Positions 1 through 9,196 are shown, counted from the stretch's first letter. The stretch is 64,000 nucleotides of DNA from Pseudomonas sp. UBA6562 (GCF_002434265.1 NZ_DJJS01000006.1:558001-622000); one strand, 5' to 3'. The notes: generated from the sequence alone by a model not told the origin. Numbers and translations are program-made.

Positions 1-666
1 ACCGCCCGCAAGGACGCCATGCAGGCCCTGTTCACCACCATCGGCCGCGGCCAGCCGAGCATCCTGGTCGGCACCCAGATGCTGGCCAAGGGGCACCACT
101 TTCCGCGCGTCACCTTAGTGGCCGTGCTCAACGCCGACGGTGGGCTGTTCTCCGGCGATTTCCGCGCCAGCGAACACATGGCGCAACTGATCCTGCAAGT
201 GGCCGGCCGCGCCGGGCGCGCCGAAGAGCCGGGCAAGGTGATCATCCAGACCCACCTGGCCGAACACCCGCTGCTGGTACAGCTCACCGAACAGGGCTAT
301 TTCGCTTTTGCCGAGCAGGCCATGAGCGAGCGCCGTGCCGCCGGTCTGCCGCCGTTCTCGCACCTGGCCCTGCTGCGCGCCGAAGCGCACAAGCCCGGCC
401 AGGCCGAGGGCTTCCTCGACCAGGCTTGCAGCGCCGCCGAAGCCTGGCTGGCGCAATACCCGCAACCGGGCCTGGAGCTGCTCGGCCCGGTGCCGGCGCC
501 GATGGAACGCCGAGCCGGGCGTTTCCGCGCACAACTGCTGGTACAGGCCGCCAGCCGCGCGGCCTTGCACCGCCTGCTCAGCGCTTGGCTGGCACAGATC
601 GAACAACTGCCTAGCGGGCGCCAGGTGCGCTGGTCGCTGGACGTCGACCCGGTCGACTTGTACTGA
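1..666 (+). CDS. priA: Primosomal protein N' (PriA helicase), C-terminal part, 5' end outside window
   Basis: The reading frame is open from the first base, so the start lies upstream of the window. PriA is the 3'-5' DNA helicase that reloads the replisome at stalled forks. The visible part holds the last helicase motifs: GTQMLAKGHHFP (motif V) and QVAGRAGR (motif VI), followed by the PriA C-terminal region containing AGLPPFSHLALLRA and LGPVPAPMERRAGRFR. The zinc-binding cysteines would lie further upstream and are not seen. The gene is followed 119 bp later by argS in the same direction. Family assignment rests on these motifs and is secure; only the truncation by the window edge is unusual. 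Confidence 0.96.
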   Translation, partial: TARKDAMQALFTTIGRGQPSILVGTQMLAKGHHFPRVTLVAVLNADGGLFSGDFRASEHMAQLILQVAGRAGRAEEPGKVIIQTHLAEHPLLVQLTEQGYFAFAEQAMSERRAAGLPPFSHLALLRAEAHKPGQAEGFLDQACSAAEAWLAQYPQPGLELLGPVPAPMERRAGRFRAQLLVQAASRAALHRLLSAWLAQIEQLPSGRQVRWSLDVDPVDLY

Positions 667-785
667 CCCCGCCGAGCGGTTGCCCGGCAGAGGTTGGCAA
701 CCCGCGCCGAGCCACGGATAATGCGCAGTTTTTCCACCTGCGCCTCCAAGCGCCCCGCCGCGCTTGCGGTCGAAAAGAGATCCCG

Positions 786-2522
786 ATGAAAGACACCATC
801 CGCCAGCTGCTCCAGCAAGCCCTCACCCAACTCGTCACCGACGGTGTGCTGCCTGAAGGGTTGTCGCCGGCGATCCAGGTGGAAAACGCCCGCGACAAGA
901 CCCACGGCGACTTCGCCAGCAACATCGCCATGATGCTGGCCAAGCCTGCGGGCCTGAAGCCGCGCGACCTGGCGGAAAAGCTGATCCAGGCGCTGCCGGC
1001 CAGCGACGACGTCAGCAAGGTCGAAATCGCCGGCCCGGGCTTTCTCAACTTCTTCCAGAACACCGCCGCCTTGGCCAACCGCCTGGACGCCGCGCTGGCC
1101 GACGCGCACCTGGGCGTGCGCAAGAGCGGCCCTGCGGAAAAAGTGGTGGTCGACCTCTCGGCACCGAACCTGGCCAAGGAAATGCACGTCGGCCACCTGC
1201 GCTCGACCATCATCGGCGACAGCGTGGCGCGCATCCTCGAGTTTCTCGGCGACCGGGTGATCCGCCAGAACCACGTCGGCGACTGGGGCACGCAGTTCGG
1301 CATGCTGTTGGCCTACCTGGAAGAAAACCCGATCACCAGCGACGAGCTGTCGGACCTGGAAAACTTCTACCGTGCCGCCAAGAAACGCTTCGACGAATCG
1401 GAAGCCTTCGCCACCCGCGCGCGCAGCCTGGTGGTCAAGCTGCAAGCCGGCGACGCCGATTGCCTGGCGCTGTGGACCCGCTTCAAGGACATCTCGCTGT
1501 CGCACTGCCAGAAGACCTACGAGCTGCTCAACGTCAAGCTGAGCATGGCCGACGTCATGGGCGAAAGCGCCTACAACGACGACCTCGCCAACGTGGTCGC
1601 CGACCTCAGGCACAGCGGCCTGCTGGTGGAGAACCAGGGCGCGCAGTGCGTGTTCCTCGACGAATTCAAGAACGCCGAAGGCGACCCGCTGCCGGTGATC
1701 GTGCAGAAGGCCGACGGCGGCTACCTGTACGCCACCACGGACCTGGCCGCCGTGCGCTACCGCAGCAACGTGCTCAAGGCCGACCGTGCGCTGTACTTCG
1801 TCGACCAACGCCAGGCGCTGCACTTCAACCAGGTGTTCGAAGTGGCGCGCCGCGCAGGCTTCGTCGGCCACCCGATGCGCATGGAGCACATGGGCTTCGG
1901 CACCATGAACGGCGCCGACGGCCGGCCGTTCAAGACCCGCGACGGCGGTACGGTCAAGCTCATCGACCTGCTCAACGAAGCCAAGGAGCGCGCCTACGCG
2001 TTGGTCAAGGACAAGAACCCGACGCTGCCCGAAGACGAACTGCGCCGCATCGGCGAGGTGGTGGGCATCGGCGCGGTGAAATACGCCGACCTGTCCAAGC
2101 ACCGCACCAGCGACTACAGCTTCAACTTCGAATTGATGCTCAACTTCGACGGCAACACCGCGCCTTACCTGCTGTACGCCTACACCCGCGTGGCCAGCGT
2201 GTTCCGCAAGCTGGGCAAGGGCTTCGAAGAAGTCACCGGCACCATCGTCCTGCAAGCGCCGCACGAGCAGGAGCTGGCCGCACGTCTGGCGCAGTTCGGC
2301 GAAGTGCTCAACAGCGTGGCCGACAAAGGCACGCCGCACGTGCTGTGCAGCTACCTGTACGACATCGCCGGGCTGTTCTCCAGCTTCTACGAAAACTGCC
2401 CGATCCTCTCGGCCGACACCGCCGAGCAACAGCAAAGCCGCCTGCGCCTGGCCGCCCTGACCGGTCGCACCCTCAAACAGGGCCTCGAACTGCTTGGCCT
2501 GGAAACCCTGGAGCGCATGTAA
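786..2522 (+). CDS. argS: Arginine-tRNA ligase (class I)
   Basis: Charges tRNA-Arg with arginine in the cytoplasm. The 578-residue product has the usual bacterial ArgS length. The N-terminal additional domain (about residues 1-110) is followed by the catalytic Rossmann fold with the HIGH-type motif HVGH at 134-137, preceded by the family-typical APNLAKEMHVGHLRS. The C-terminal anticodon-binding helical domain ends in ALTGRTLKQGLELLGLETL, typical of ArgS. The ATG at 786 follows an AGAG sequence about eight bases upstream. The SPOR-domain gene begins one base after the stop, suggesting co-transcription. Confidence 0.97.
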   Translation: MKDTIRQLLQQALTQLVTDGVLPEGLSPAIQVENARDKTHGDFASNIAMMLAKPAGLKPRDLAEKLIQALPASDDVSKVEIAGPGFLNFFQNTAALANRLDAALADAHLGVRKSGPAEKVVVDLSAPNLAKEMHVGHLRSTIIGDSVARILEFLGDRVIRQNHVGDWGTQFGMLLAYLEENPITSDELSDLENFYRAAKKRFDESEAFATRARSLVVKLQAGDADCLALWTRFKDISLSHCQKTYELLNVKLSMADVMGESAYNDDLANVVADLRHSGLLVENQGAQCVFLDEFKNAEGDPLPVIVQKADGGYLYATTDLAAVRYRSNVLKADRALYFVDQRQALHFNQVFEVARRAGFVGHPMRMEHMGFGTMNGADGRPFKTRDGGTVKLIDLLNEAKERAYALVKDKNPTLPEDELRRIGEVVGIGAVKYADLSKHRTSDYSFNFELMLNFDGNTAPYLLYAYTRVASVFRKLGKGFEEVTGTIVLQAPHEQELAARLAQFGEVLNSVADKGTPHVLCSYLYDIAGLFSSFYENCPILSADTAEQQQSRLRLAALTGRTLKQGLELLGLETLERM

Positions 2523-2523
2523 C

Positions 2524-3219
2524 TTGGCTGCCAAGAAGAAACCCGCCCCCAAGCGCGGCGCCAGCCGCCAGCAAGCGCCGAGCAAGAAGCCGATCCCAGG
2601 TTGGATCTGGCTGGCGGTCGGTCTGTCGATAGGCGCCTTCGTAGTATTCCTGATGAAGCTCGAGCCGGGCTCGGGCGACATCCAGCGCGCCAAGCCCGAG
2701 CAGCAGAAGCCGAGCAAGACCGCCGAAGCCAATCAGACCGCGCCGTCGCCGCAGCAACCGGTCAAGCCCAAGTACGACTTCTATACCCTGCTGCCCGAGT
2801 CGGAAGTGATCGTCCCGCCCGAAGCGGTGCCGGAGAAGACCCCGCCGGTGCCGGCGCAACCGGTCACCCCGGTGACGCCGACCGAAGCGGCGAAGATCGA
2901 CACCGCCCGCGCCCAGGCCGCGCTGTCGGGGCAGACGCCACCGCCCGCCCCGCCCGTGCTCAAGCCGGCCGCGACCACCCAGTACTTCCTGCAGGCTGGC
3001 TCGTTCCGCAAGCAGGCCGATGCCGACAAGGTGCGCGCGCAGATCATCCTGCTCGGCCAGGCGGTGAAGGTGGAGTCGGGCACGGTCAAGGAAGAGACCT
3101 GGTACCGCGTGCTGGTCGGCCCGTTCAGCAACCGCGAGCAACTGACCGTGGCGCAGAAGCAGTTGGGCGGCGCCGGCTTCAGCAACTTGCTGTTGCAGCA
3201 AAGGCAGATCCGCCAGTAA
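2524..3219 (+). CDS. SPOR-domain inner-membrane protein (FtsN-like)
   Basis: A 231-residue bitopic membrane protein. It has a short Lys/Arg-rich cytoplasmic tail (about 1-25), one membrane segment (GWIWLAVGLSIGAFVVFLMKL, about 26-46), a Pro-rich periplasmic linker, and a C-terminal SPOR domain (about 152-231, starting TTQYFLQAGSFRKQADA). SPOR domains bind denuded glycan strands at division septa, so a role in division or envelope maintenance is likely. I chose the TTG at 2524, one base past the argS stop, because the product then begins AAKKKPAPKRG, the usual start of this family. An in-frame ATG at 2494 would add ten residues inside argS. Its place after priA-argS is usual in Pseudomonas. 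Confidence 0.88.
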   Translation: MAAKKKPAPKRGASRQQAPSKKPIPGWIWLAVGLSIGAFVVFLMKLEPGSGDIQRAKPEQQKPSKTAEANQTAPSPQQPVKPKYDFYTLLPESEVIVPPEAVPEKTPPVPAQPVTPVTPTEAAKIDTARAQAALSGQTPPPAPPVLKPAATTQYFLQAGSFRKQADADKVRAQIILLGQAVKVESGTVKEETWYRVLVGPFSNREQLTVAQKQLGGAGFSNLLLQQRQIRQ

Positions 3220-3221
3220 CG

Positions 3222-3260
3222 AAAAAGGCCTTGTCCGCACACGCAGACAAGGCCTTTTTT
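3222..3260. terminator. Bidirectional intrinsic terminator
   Basis: A near-perfect inverted repeat (AAAAAGGCCTTGTC / GACAAGGCCTTTTTT) with a 10-base loop has a T-run on the plus strand and an A-run on the other arm. It begins two bases after the SPOR gene stop and lies before the end of the convergent TM2 gene, so it can end transcription from both sides. Confidence 0.88.
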
Positions 3261-3273
3261 CTACCTGGCCGCT

Positions 3274-3693
3274 TTAGCCGCGGCGGGCGTTGAGCTCGGA
3301 AATCTGTCGGTTCAGCGTCAGGAAATCGTACAGCACGCCCAGCAGGAACAGACCGCCGGTGCACAGGTAGATCAGCGCCGTGATCCATTTGCCTTGGTAC
3401 AAACGGTGCACGCCGAAGAAGCCCAGGAAGGTCAGCAGCAACCAGGCCACGCTGTAATCCACCCGCCCCGGCACGAAGCGCTGGTCGGCCTCGCGGTCCA
3501 TCGACGGAATCAGGAACAGGTCGATCAGCCAGCCGATGCCCAGCAGCCCGAAGGTGAAGAACCAGATCACACCCGTGACCGGTTTGCCGTAATAGAAGCG
3601 GTGCGAACCCAGAAAACCGAAGATCCACAGCAGATAACCCAGCACTTTGCTGTGGGTATCGTGGGCCGGCTGCCCATTTCCATAACCATTCAT
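3274..3693 (-). CDS. Double-TM2-domain membrane protein
   Basis: A 139-residue integral membrane protein that carries the TM2 hairpin twice. The first copy is VLGYLLWIFGFLGSHRFYYG (about 17-36) with the next helix WFFTFGLLGIGWLIDLFLIP. The second is WLLLTFLGFFGVHRLYQGKW (about 84-103) with the helix LIYLCTGGLFLLGVLYDF. Both copies keep the G-x-H-R-x-Y core. Bacterial TM2 proteins have no settled biochemical role, so I assign none. It is convergent with the SPOR gene and divergent from the NlpC/P60 gene across 169 AT-rich bases. Confidence 0.85.
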   Translation of the reverse strand: MNGYGNGQPAHDTHSKVLGYLLWIFGFLGSHRFYYGKPVTGVIWFFTFGLLGIGWLIDLFLIPSMDREADQRFVPGRVDYSVAWLLLTFLGFFGVHRLYQGKWITALIYLCTGGLFLLGVLYDFLTLNRQISELNARRG

Positions 3694-3862
3694 TCGTTGA
3701 ACCTCGCCGCTTATGCAAAAAATTTTCTAAAAAAAGTTGTGACTTTTTTCGGGATGACCGACAGACGGTAGTGCCCGATTCGACCAACGGGGTCAGGTTG
3801 GAGGAAAAAGCTGTTATAAAGTTGCGCGCCAATCAATACAACTTTTCATATGAGCTTCATCT

Positions 3863-4507
3863 ATGCCAACTCTTTTCAAGACATGGCTGACCCTCTGTCT
3901 GTTATTACCCCTGGCCGCCCACGCCACCAACCGTGAGCAACGTCTTCCCAACGGCTTCACCGGGCAAACCGTGCACAGCGCAAGCGCTGCGGTCAAACGT
4001 CCTCAGGTCAAGCATGTCACCGCCTTTCGTGCCCGCCCGGTCAGCGGCAAAGCACAGGGCCTGACCACCGCCGCCCTCGCGCCCAAGCAAAGCAGCGCCG
4101 TGCTCAGCCGCGCCGTCAACGTCATCGGCACGCCCTATCGCTGGGGCGGTAGCAGCCCGAAGAAGGGCTTCGATTGCAGCGGTCTGGTGCAATACGCCTT
4201 CAACGACGTGGCCAACGTCGACCTGCCACGCACCTCCAGCGCCATGGCCCAAGGGCATGGCGTGAAAGTGGCGAAAAGCGACCTCAAGCCCGGCGACCTG
4301 ATCTTCTTCAACATCAAGAGCCGCCGCGTCAACCATGTGGCCATCTACCTGGGCAATGATCGTTTCATCCACGCCCCGCGCCGTGGCAAGAAGGTGAGCA
4401 TCGACACCCTGAAGAAGCCTTACTGGCAGCAGCATTACGTCGTCGCCAAGCGCGTTCTGCCAAAAGAGCCGCTCAACAGCCAGGACCTGCGGGTCGCCAA
4501 GCGCTGA
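3863..4507 (+). CDS. Secreted NlpC/P60 (C40) cell-wall peptidase
   Basis: A 214-residue exported protein with a signal peptide (residues 1-21, ending LLPLAAHA), a basic linker, and a C-terminal NlpC/P60 papain-like domain from about 78. The catalytic set is visible: Cys105 in FDCSGLVQYAF, His158 in NHVAIYLG and His170 in RFIHAP. Family members cut gamma-D-Glu-mDAP bonds in peptidoglycan stem peptides. There is no lipobox, so it should be soluble in the periplasm. No SH3 or LysM targeting domain is seen. The start was chosen for its signal peptide; the ribosome-binding site is weak. Being next to the TonB receptor looks incidental, since a terminator separates them. Confidence 0.9.
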   Translation: MPTLFKTWLTLCLLLPLAAHATNREQRLPNGFTGQTVHSASAAVKRPQVKHVTAFRARPVSGKAQGLTTAALAPKQSSAVLSRAVNVIGTPYRWGGSSPKKGFDCSGLVQYAFNDVANVDLPRTSSAMAQGHGVKVAKSDLKPGDLIFFNIKSRRVNHVAIYLGNDRFIHAPRRGKKVSIDTLKKPYWQQHYVVAKRVLPKEPLNSQDLRVAKR

Positions 4508-4511
4508 GTCT

Positions 4512-4559
4512 ACGCAAACAAGAAAATGGCCCGCTTCTGCGGGCCATTTTCGTTTGCGT
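4512..4559. terminator. Bidirectional intrinsic terminator
   Basis: A long hairpin with inner arms AAAATGGCCCGC / GCGGGCCATTTT and an outer extension ACGCAAAC / GTTTGCGT sits between the convergent NlpC/P60 and TonB-receptor genes. The T and A tracts suit termination in either direction. The last base touches the receptor's stop codon. Confidence 0.88.
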
Positions 4560-6835
4560 CAGAACGCGGTGTTCACCGTCAACGACAGGCTGCGCGGATC
4601 GCCGTAGATGGCGCCGGCGTAGAAGCCGTAACGGCTGTAGTAGTGTTTGTCGAACAGGTTGTTGGCGTTGAGGCTGACGCTGGTGTCGTCGGTGACCTGG
4701 TACTTGGCCAGCGCATTCCAGATCGCATAGCCCGACCAGTTCACGTCCGTGCTACCACGGCTGACGCCATCGACCGGCTGCCCCGCCGGCGAAGACAGCG
4801 CGCGGATGTTGCTCTGCGCGGTGACGCCGGCGCCCAGGGTCAGACGCTGCAACGGGCCTGGCAAGCGGTAGGTGGTCGATGCCTTGAACAGGTGCGACGG
4901 GTCTTGCCGACCGTCGCTGTCGACGCGGCGGAAATGCAGGTAGGTGTAGCCGGCGTAGACGTTCCAGTCCGGCGTCAGCGAGCCCGCCAGTTCCAGGTCG
5001 ATACCGTCGGTTTCCTGGCCGGTGCCGGCCTTGTACGCCTGCGCGTTGGTCGGCGTGGTCAGGTCGCCGTCCATCACGGCCTTGTTTTCCTGTTTGGTCA
5101 GGAAGTAGGCGGCGGACGCATTCAGACGCCCGTCGAACCACGCCCCTTTGACGCCGGTTTCGTAGCTCTGCCCACGGATCGGCTCGACCCTGCCGCCACT
5201 GGCGGTTTCCTGGCTTTGCGGGGTGAAGATGTCGGTGTAGCTGGCGTACAGCGAATAGGTGTCGTCCAGGTCGTAGACCGCGCCCAGGTAAGGCGTGACC
5301 ACGCCGCTGTTGCGCTGGCTGCTGCGCCCGCCGTTGACGTCGCGGGTGGTCGCCGAATAGTCGCTGGTGCGCGCGCCGACGATCACCGACAGCGGCTCGG
5401 TGATGCTCAGGCGCGTGGCGGCGTAGAGGCCTTGCAGGCGTGTGGTGGTCTTGCTGTGCAGGCCAGTTCTGGATACCAGCAGGGCGAAGTCGTCGTCCAC
5501 GCCGTCGTGCCAGTTGCCGATCGCCGGGCCGTTGTTCGCGCGGTACATGCAGCCAGGGGTGGTGCGGCCGACCCCGGCGTCGCTGATCAGGTTGCACTCG
5601 TACTGCGGCGTCCAGGCCACGGTGCGGCTGTCGCTATAGCCGAACATGGCCTGGTGGCTGCGGCCCAGCAACTGGAACGGCCCGGACAGGTCGACCTGCG
5701 CGCTCTGCTGGGTGGTGTCGGTCGAGCTGTACAAGCCATTGAGCACCGCGCCGCTGCCGTCCTGGTTCCAGTAGCCGCCGTACATGCCGCGCCCGGTCGA
5801 GTTGACCTTGGCCAGGCCGCGCTGCCCCACCGCATCGATGGTGCTCTGCGAGCCTTTGAGGTCGAGGGTCCAGTCGTTGTCGAAGCGATGCTGCAAGGAA
5901 GCGAAGGCGGTACGCGTATCGACTTCGCCATAGCTCCAGCTGGGCACCAGGTTGGTGCTGCGCGGCAGGTCGGTCTTGCGGCCGTCGCCGTACCAGATCG
6001 GAATGTTCGCCCCCCAACCGCTGCCCACCGTCTTGCTGTACTCGTACTGGAAGCCCGCACCCAAGGTGGTGGCGTCGTCGAGGTCGAAGGCGAAGTTGGC
6101 CAGCGCTGCGCGTGAGCGCTCGGACTGGTTGTCGCGGAACGAATTGGCCTCTTGCTGGGTGACCACGAACCGCGAACGCAAACGGCCGTCTTCGGACAGC
6201 GGCAGGTTGAGGTCGGCGCCCAGGCGGCGGCGGTCCCAGCTGCCATAGGTGGCGTAGGCGCTGCCGCCGAAGGTGCGGGTCGGTGCCTTGCGGATCAGGT
6301 CGACCGTGGCCGAGGGGTCGCCGGTGCCGCCGAGCAGGCCGTTGGCGCCGCGCACGATGTCGATGCGCTCGTACAGGTCGGTGTTCAGCGCCGCACCGCC
6401 ACCGCTGAAGTCGGTGCCGCCAGGAAACTGCAGGCCGTCGACCTTCCAATTGGTGACGCCATAACCCCGCGCGCGGAACTCGGTGCGCCCGCCCACTTCC
6501 ATCTTGCTGACGCTGACGCCCGGTGTGGTTTCCAGGGCCTGCTCGATGCTGTGGATGTCGCGGTCCTGCATCTGCTGGCGGGTGATGGTGGTGACCGATT
6601 GCGGCGTCTGCCGGGGGGTCAAGCTGAGGCCGGTGGCACTACGGGTGCTCTCGACGGTGTACCCTAGCTGCCCGCTGGGGTCGGCGCGCAGGGCGCTGTC
6701 GTCGATGGTGGTGGCGTCGAGTTCCAGCACGGCGGGCTCGCCGGCCTGGGCGGTGCCGCAAATGCCGAAGGCGACGGCCAGGGCGAGCGGTGTCAGGCGC
6801 TTGCCATGCGTGCGGGAAGCGTTCGTCGGGTTCAT
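4559..6835 (-). CDS. TonB-dependent siderophore receptor
   Basis: An outer-membrane gated beta-barrel for ferric siderophore uptake, 758 residues from the ATG at 6835. That start follows AAGAG at good spacing and gives a signal peptide ending at AQA (31). The plug domain includes TPQSVTTITRQQMQDRD and the plug-to-barrel signature DIVRGANGLLGGTGDPSA. The C-terminus ends in Phe (VNTAF), as barrel proteins do. No STN signalling domain precedes the plug, so control through a FecI/FecR pair is unlikely. The divergent two-component system 160 bp away is a better candidate regulator, as in the known PfeR/PfeS-PfeA arrangement. An alternative ATG at 6853 adds six residues. The substrate cannot be read from the sequence. 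Confidence 0.92.
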   Translation of the reverse strand: MNPTNASRTHGKRLTPLALAVAFGICGTAQAGEPAVLELDATTIDDSALRADPSGQLGYTVESTRSATGLSLTPRQTPQSVTTITRQQMQDRDIHSIEQALETTPGVSVSKMEVGGRTEFRARGYGVTNWKVDGLQFPGGTDFSGGGAALNTDLYERIDIVRGANGLLGGTGDPSATVDLIRKAPTRTFGGSAYATYGSWDRRRLGADLNLPLSEDGRLRSRFVVTQQEANSFRDNQSERSRAALANFAFDLDDATTLGAGFQYEYSKTVGSGWGANIPIWYGDGRKTDLPRSTNLVPSWSYGEVDTRTAFASLQHRFDNDWTLDLKGSQSTIDAVGQRGLAKVNSTGRGMYGGYWNQDGSGAVLNGLYSSTDTTQQSAQVDLSGPFQLLGRSHQAMFGYSDSRTVAWTPQYECNLISDAGVGRTTPGCMYRANNGPAIGNWHDGVDDDFALLVSRTGLHSKTTTRLQGLYAATRLSITEPLSVIVGARTSDYSATTRDVNGGRSSQRNSGVVTPYLGAVYDLDDTYSLYASYTDIFTPQSQETASGGRVEPIRGQSYETGVKGAWFDGRLNASAAYFLTKQENKAVMDGDLTTPTNAQAYKAGTGQETDGIDLELAGSLTPDWNVYAGYTYLHFRRVDSDGRQDPSHLFKASTTYRLPGPLQRLTLGAGVTAQSNIRALSSPAGQPVDGVSRGSTDVNWSGYAIWNALAKYQVTDDTSVSLNANNLFDKHYYSRYGFYAGAIYGDPRSLSLTVNTAF

Positions 6836-6995
6836 GATGCTCTTGACTGTCATTTGGGAAAGCGTCTTATTCGCAGATAATTTTGGCTGCGATTCTAGGC
6901 ACCTGCCCTGCCCGCTCCATATCCGCTTTGTACGCGCATGTAATCGAACGTAACGGGCAGCGCCAGGCGCTGCTCCACACACAGGGACTGACTTG

Positions 6996-7715
6996 ATGGC
7001 TACGACATTGCTGGTCGTCGACGACGACGACGAGATCCGCGAACTGCTGTGCGACTACCTCAGCGACGCCGGCTACCAGGTGCTCGCCGCCGCCAACGGC
7101 GACGAGATGCGCCAGCACCTGGCCGCGCACCCCGTGCGCCTGGTGGTGCTCGATGTGATGCTGCCCGGCGAGGATGGCCTTAGCCTGTGTCGGCAGTTGC
7201 AGGCCCAGCCGGGCCTGGCGGTGATCATGCTGTCGGCCAAGGGCAGCGCGTTCGACCGCATCATCGGCCTGGAGGTGGGCGCCGACGACTACCTCGGCAA
7301 GCCCTTCGAGCCGCGCGAGCTGATCGCCCGCATCAAGGCCGTACTGCGCCGCCCGCAACGTCTGGAAGCGCAGGCCCCGGAAACGGCGACCCAGGTGCAG
7401 GCCTTCGCCGGCTTCAGCCTCGACCCGGTCAAGCGCGTGCTGACCTGCCCCGACGGCGAGGCGCTGAGCCTGCCGCGCTCCGACTACCGGGTGCTGTGCG
7501 AACTGCTCGAGGCGAACAACCGCGTGGTCTCGCGCGACCACCTGACGCGCAGCGCCTTCGGCCGCGACCACTTGCCCGACGACCGTTCGGTGGACATGTG
7601 CGTCAGCCGTCTGCGCCAGTACTTGCGCAAGGCGCCGGGGGCGGCGGCGCAGATCCTCACCATCCGCAACGAAGGCTACCTGCTCAGCCTAGAGCGCAGC
7701 GGCGCAGGCACCTGA
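6996..7715 (+). CDS. OmpR-family response regulator
   Basis: A 239-residue DNA-binding regulator. The receiver domain (about 1-115) has the acidic pocket D10/D11, the phospho-acceptor D53 in VLDVMLPGEDG, and K102 in LGKPFEPREL. The C-terminal winged helix follows, with the typical end of the fold in ILTIRNEGYLLSL. The ATG at 6996 is preferred over the TTG just before it. The partner kinase gene starts two bases after the stop. Divergence from the siderophore receptor suggests, but does not prove, that it controls that gene. Confidence 0.93.
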   Translation: MATTLLVVDDDDEIRELLCDYLSDAGYQVLAAANGDEMRQHLAAHPVRLVVLDVMLPGEDGLSLCRQLQAQPGLAVIMLSAKGSAFDRIIGLEVGADDYLGKPFEPRELIARIKAVLRRPQRLEAQAPETATQVQAFAGFSLDPVKRVLTCPDGEALSLPRSDYRVLCELLEANNRVVSRDHLTRSAFGRDHLPDDRSVDMCVSRLRQYLRKAPGAAAQILTIRNEGYLLSLERSGAGT

Positions 7716-7716
7716 G

Positions 7717-9087
7717 GTGCGCCGACTGCGCCGGCTGTGGCCGGGTACGCTGTTCGGCCAACTGCTGCTGATCATGGTCAGCGGCACGCTGCTGGTGCAG
7801 TTGATGTCCAGCAGCATCTGGTTCGACGTGCGCTTCGCCCAGGTGCTGGAGGCGCCGGTCCGGCTGATGGCCGCGCGCAGCGCGCCGCTGATCGCCCAGG
7901 CGCAGTGCCATGCCGACCCGATCCAGGTGCCGCGCGGCTACCGTCTGCGCTGCACCGAAGCGCCGCCCGAAGTGCCGGTGGACGAGCGCCGTGGGCGACG
8001 GCGCATCGAACTACTGCTGCACCAGGCCTTGCGCGTCGAGCTGGGGCACAGCCAGCACGCACGGCTGCTCAAGGTGCGACTGACCGACGAGTTGGGCCAG
8101 CCGCTGGTGTGGCGCAGCCTGTTCGGGCTGCGCACCGCGCAGGCGCATATCCAGTTCGCCGTCCCCTTGGCCGACGGCCATTGGCTGACCATCGACGGTC
8201 AGGAGATGCAGGGCTGGAGCGGTGAGTCGGCCTGGGTGCTGATCAGCGACTACGTGCTGCGGGTGTATGCCCTGCGCATCGTCGCGGTGCTGCTGGTGTG
8301 CCTGGTGGCGGTGCGTCTGTGCCTGCGCCCGCTGCGCCGCCTGGCCGAGGCCGCACGCGGGCTGGGCGACGACCTGAAGCAGGCGCCGCTGCCGCTGGAT
8401 GGGCCGCAGGAGGTGCGCCAGGCGGCGCACGCGTTCAACGTCATGCAGCAACGGCTGATCGCCCTGGTCAACGACAAGGCCTATTTTCTCGCCGCCGTCT
8501 CCCACGACCTGCGCACGCCCCTGACGCGCATGCGCCTGCGCCTGGAGCGGCTGCCCGAGGGCACCGACAAGGCGCGCTTGCAGCACAACATCGCGCAGAT
8601 GGACGACATGATCCAGCAGGTGCTCGATTACCTGCACGCCGGTGAGCGATTGCAGTGGCAGGACGTCGACCTGGACCGCCTGGTCGCACGGCAGTGCGCG
8701 GAGCTGGCCAGCGACGCGGAACCCCTCCCCGTCCATGGCCAGGCCGGCCCGGTGCGGGCCGACGTGCTGATGCTGCAACGCTGCCTGCAGAACCTGCTGG
8801 GCAATGCCTTGCGCTACGCCCGCCACGTGTCGGTGCGGCTCGAGCGCGATGCCGGGGCGGTGTACGTCCATGTCGAGGACCGAGGGCCAGGCATCGCGCC
8901 CGAGCTGCTGGCGACCATCGCCGACCCTTTCGTGCGCGGCGAAGCCTCGCGCAGCCAGGCCTTGGGCGGTTACGGCCTGGGCCTGAGCATCGTGCAGCGG
9001 ATTGCGGGCAGCCATGGCGGTGGCTTGCGGGTGGACAACCGCGCGGGGGGTGGGTTGCGGGTCAGTGTGTGGTTGCCGGCAGCGTAG
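7717..9087 (+). CDS. Sensor histidine kinase, partner of the OmpR-type regulator
   Basis: A 456-residue membrane kinase starting at GTG 7717, directly after its regulator gene. Two membrane segments (about 12-34 and 182-205) flank a periplasmic sensor region of roughly 145 residues that contains several cysteines. A HAMP linker follows (RPLRRLAEAARGLGDDL), then the H-box SHDLRTPLTRMR with phospho-accepting His263. The HATPase domain has an N-box (LQNLLGNALRYA) and G-boxes (DRGPGIAPELL, GGYGLGLSIV). All catalytic motifs look intact. The signal is unknown; the neighbouring receptor suggests iron or siderophore status. Confidence 0.92.
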   Translation: MRRLRRLWPGTLFGQLLLIMVSGTLLVQLMSSSIWFDVRFAQVLEAPVRLMAARSAPLIAQAQCHADPIQVPRGYRLRCTEAPPEVPVDERRGRRRIELLLHQALRVELGHSQHARLLKVRLTDELGQPLVWRSLFGLRTAQAHIQFAVPLADGHWLTIDGQEMQGWSGESAWVLISDYVLRVYALRIVAVLLVCLVAVRLCLRPLRRLAEAARGLGDDLKQAPLPLDGPQEVRQAAHAFNVMQQRLIALVNDKAYFLAAVSHDLRTPLTRMRLRLERLPEGTDKARLQHNIAQMDDMIQQVLDYLHAGERLQWQDVDLDRLVARQCAELASDAEPLPVHGQAGPVRADVLMLQRCLQNLLGNALRYARHVSVRLERDAGAVYVHVEDRGPGIAPELLATIADPFVRGEASRSQALGGYGLGLSIVQRIAGSHGGGLRVDNRAGGGLRVSVWLPAA

Positions 9088-9196
9088 CGGGCAACCACAC
9101 GCGCCACTGCACTTATCCAAACGCGACACCCCTGTTCAAGTCCCTTCAGGCCCCGCCGATAGCCCATTAGCCAACCGCCACTTTCGGGGCCTCACG

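Noticed and set aside
297..2732. 811-codon open frame antisense to priA and argS
   Set aside because: It mirrors the third-codon-position GC bias of argS, has no recognisable domain and lies over two clear genes.
6836..6995. Fur box in front of the siderophore receptor
   Set aside because: AT-rich bases such as GATAAT occur near 6875, but the 19-base consensus match is too weak to call by eye.
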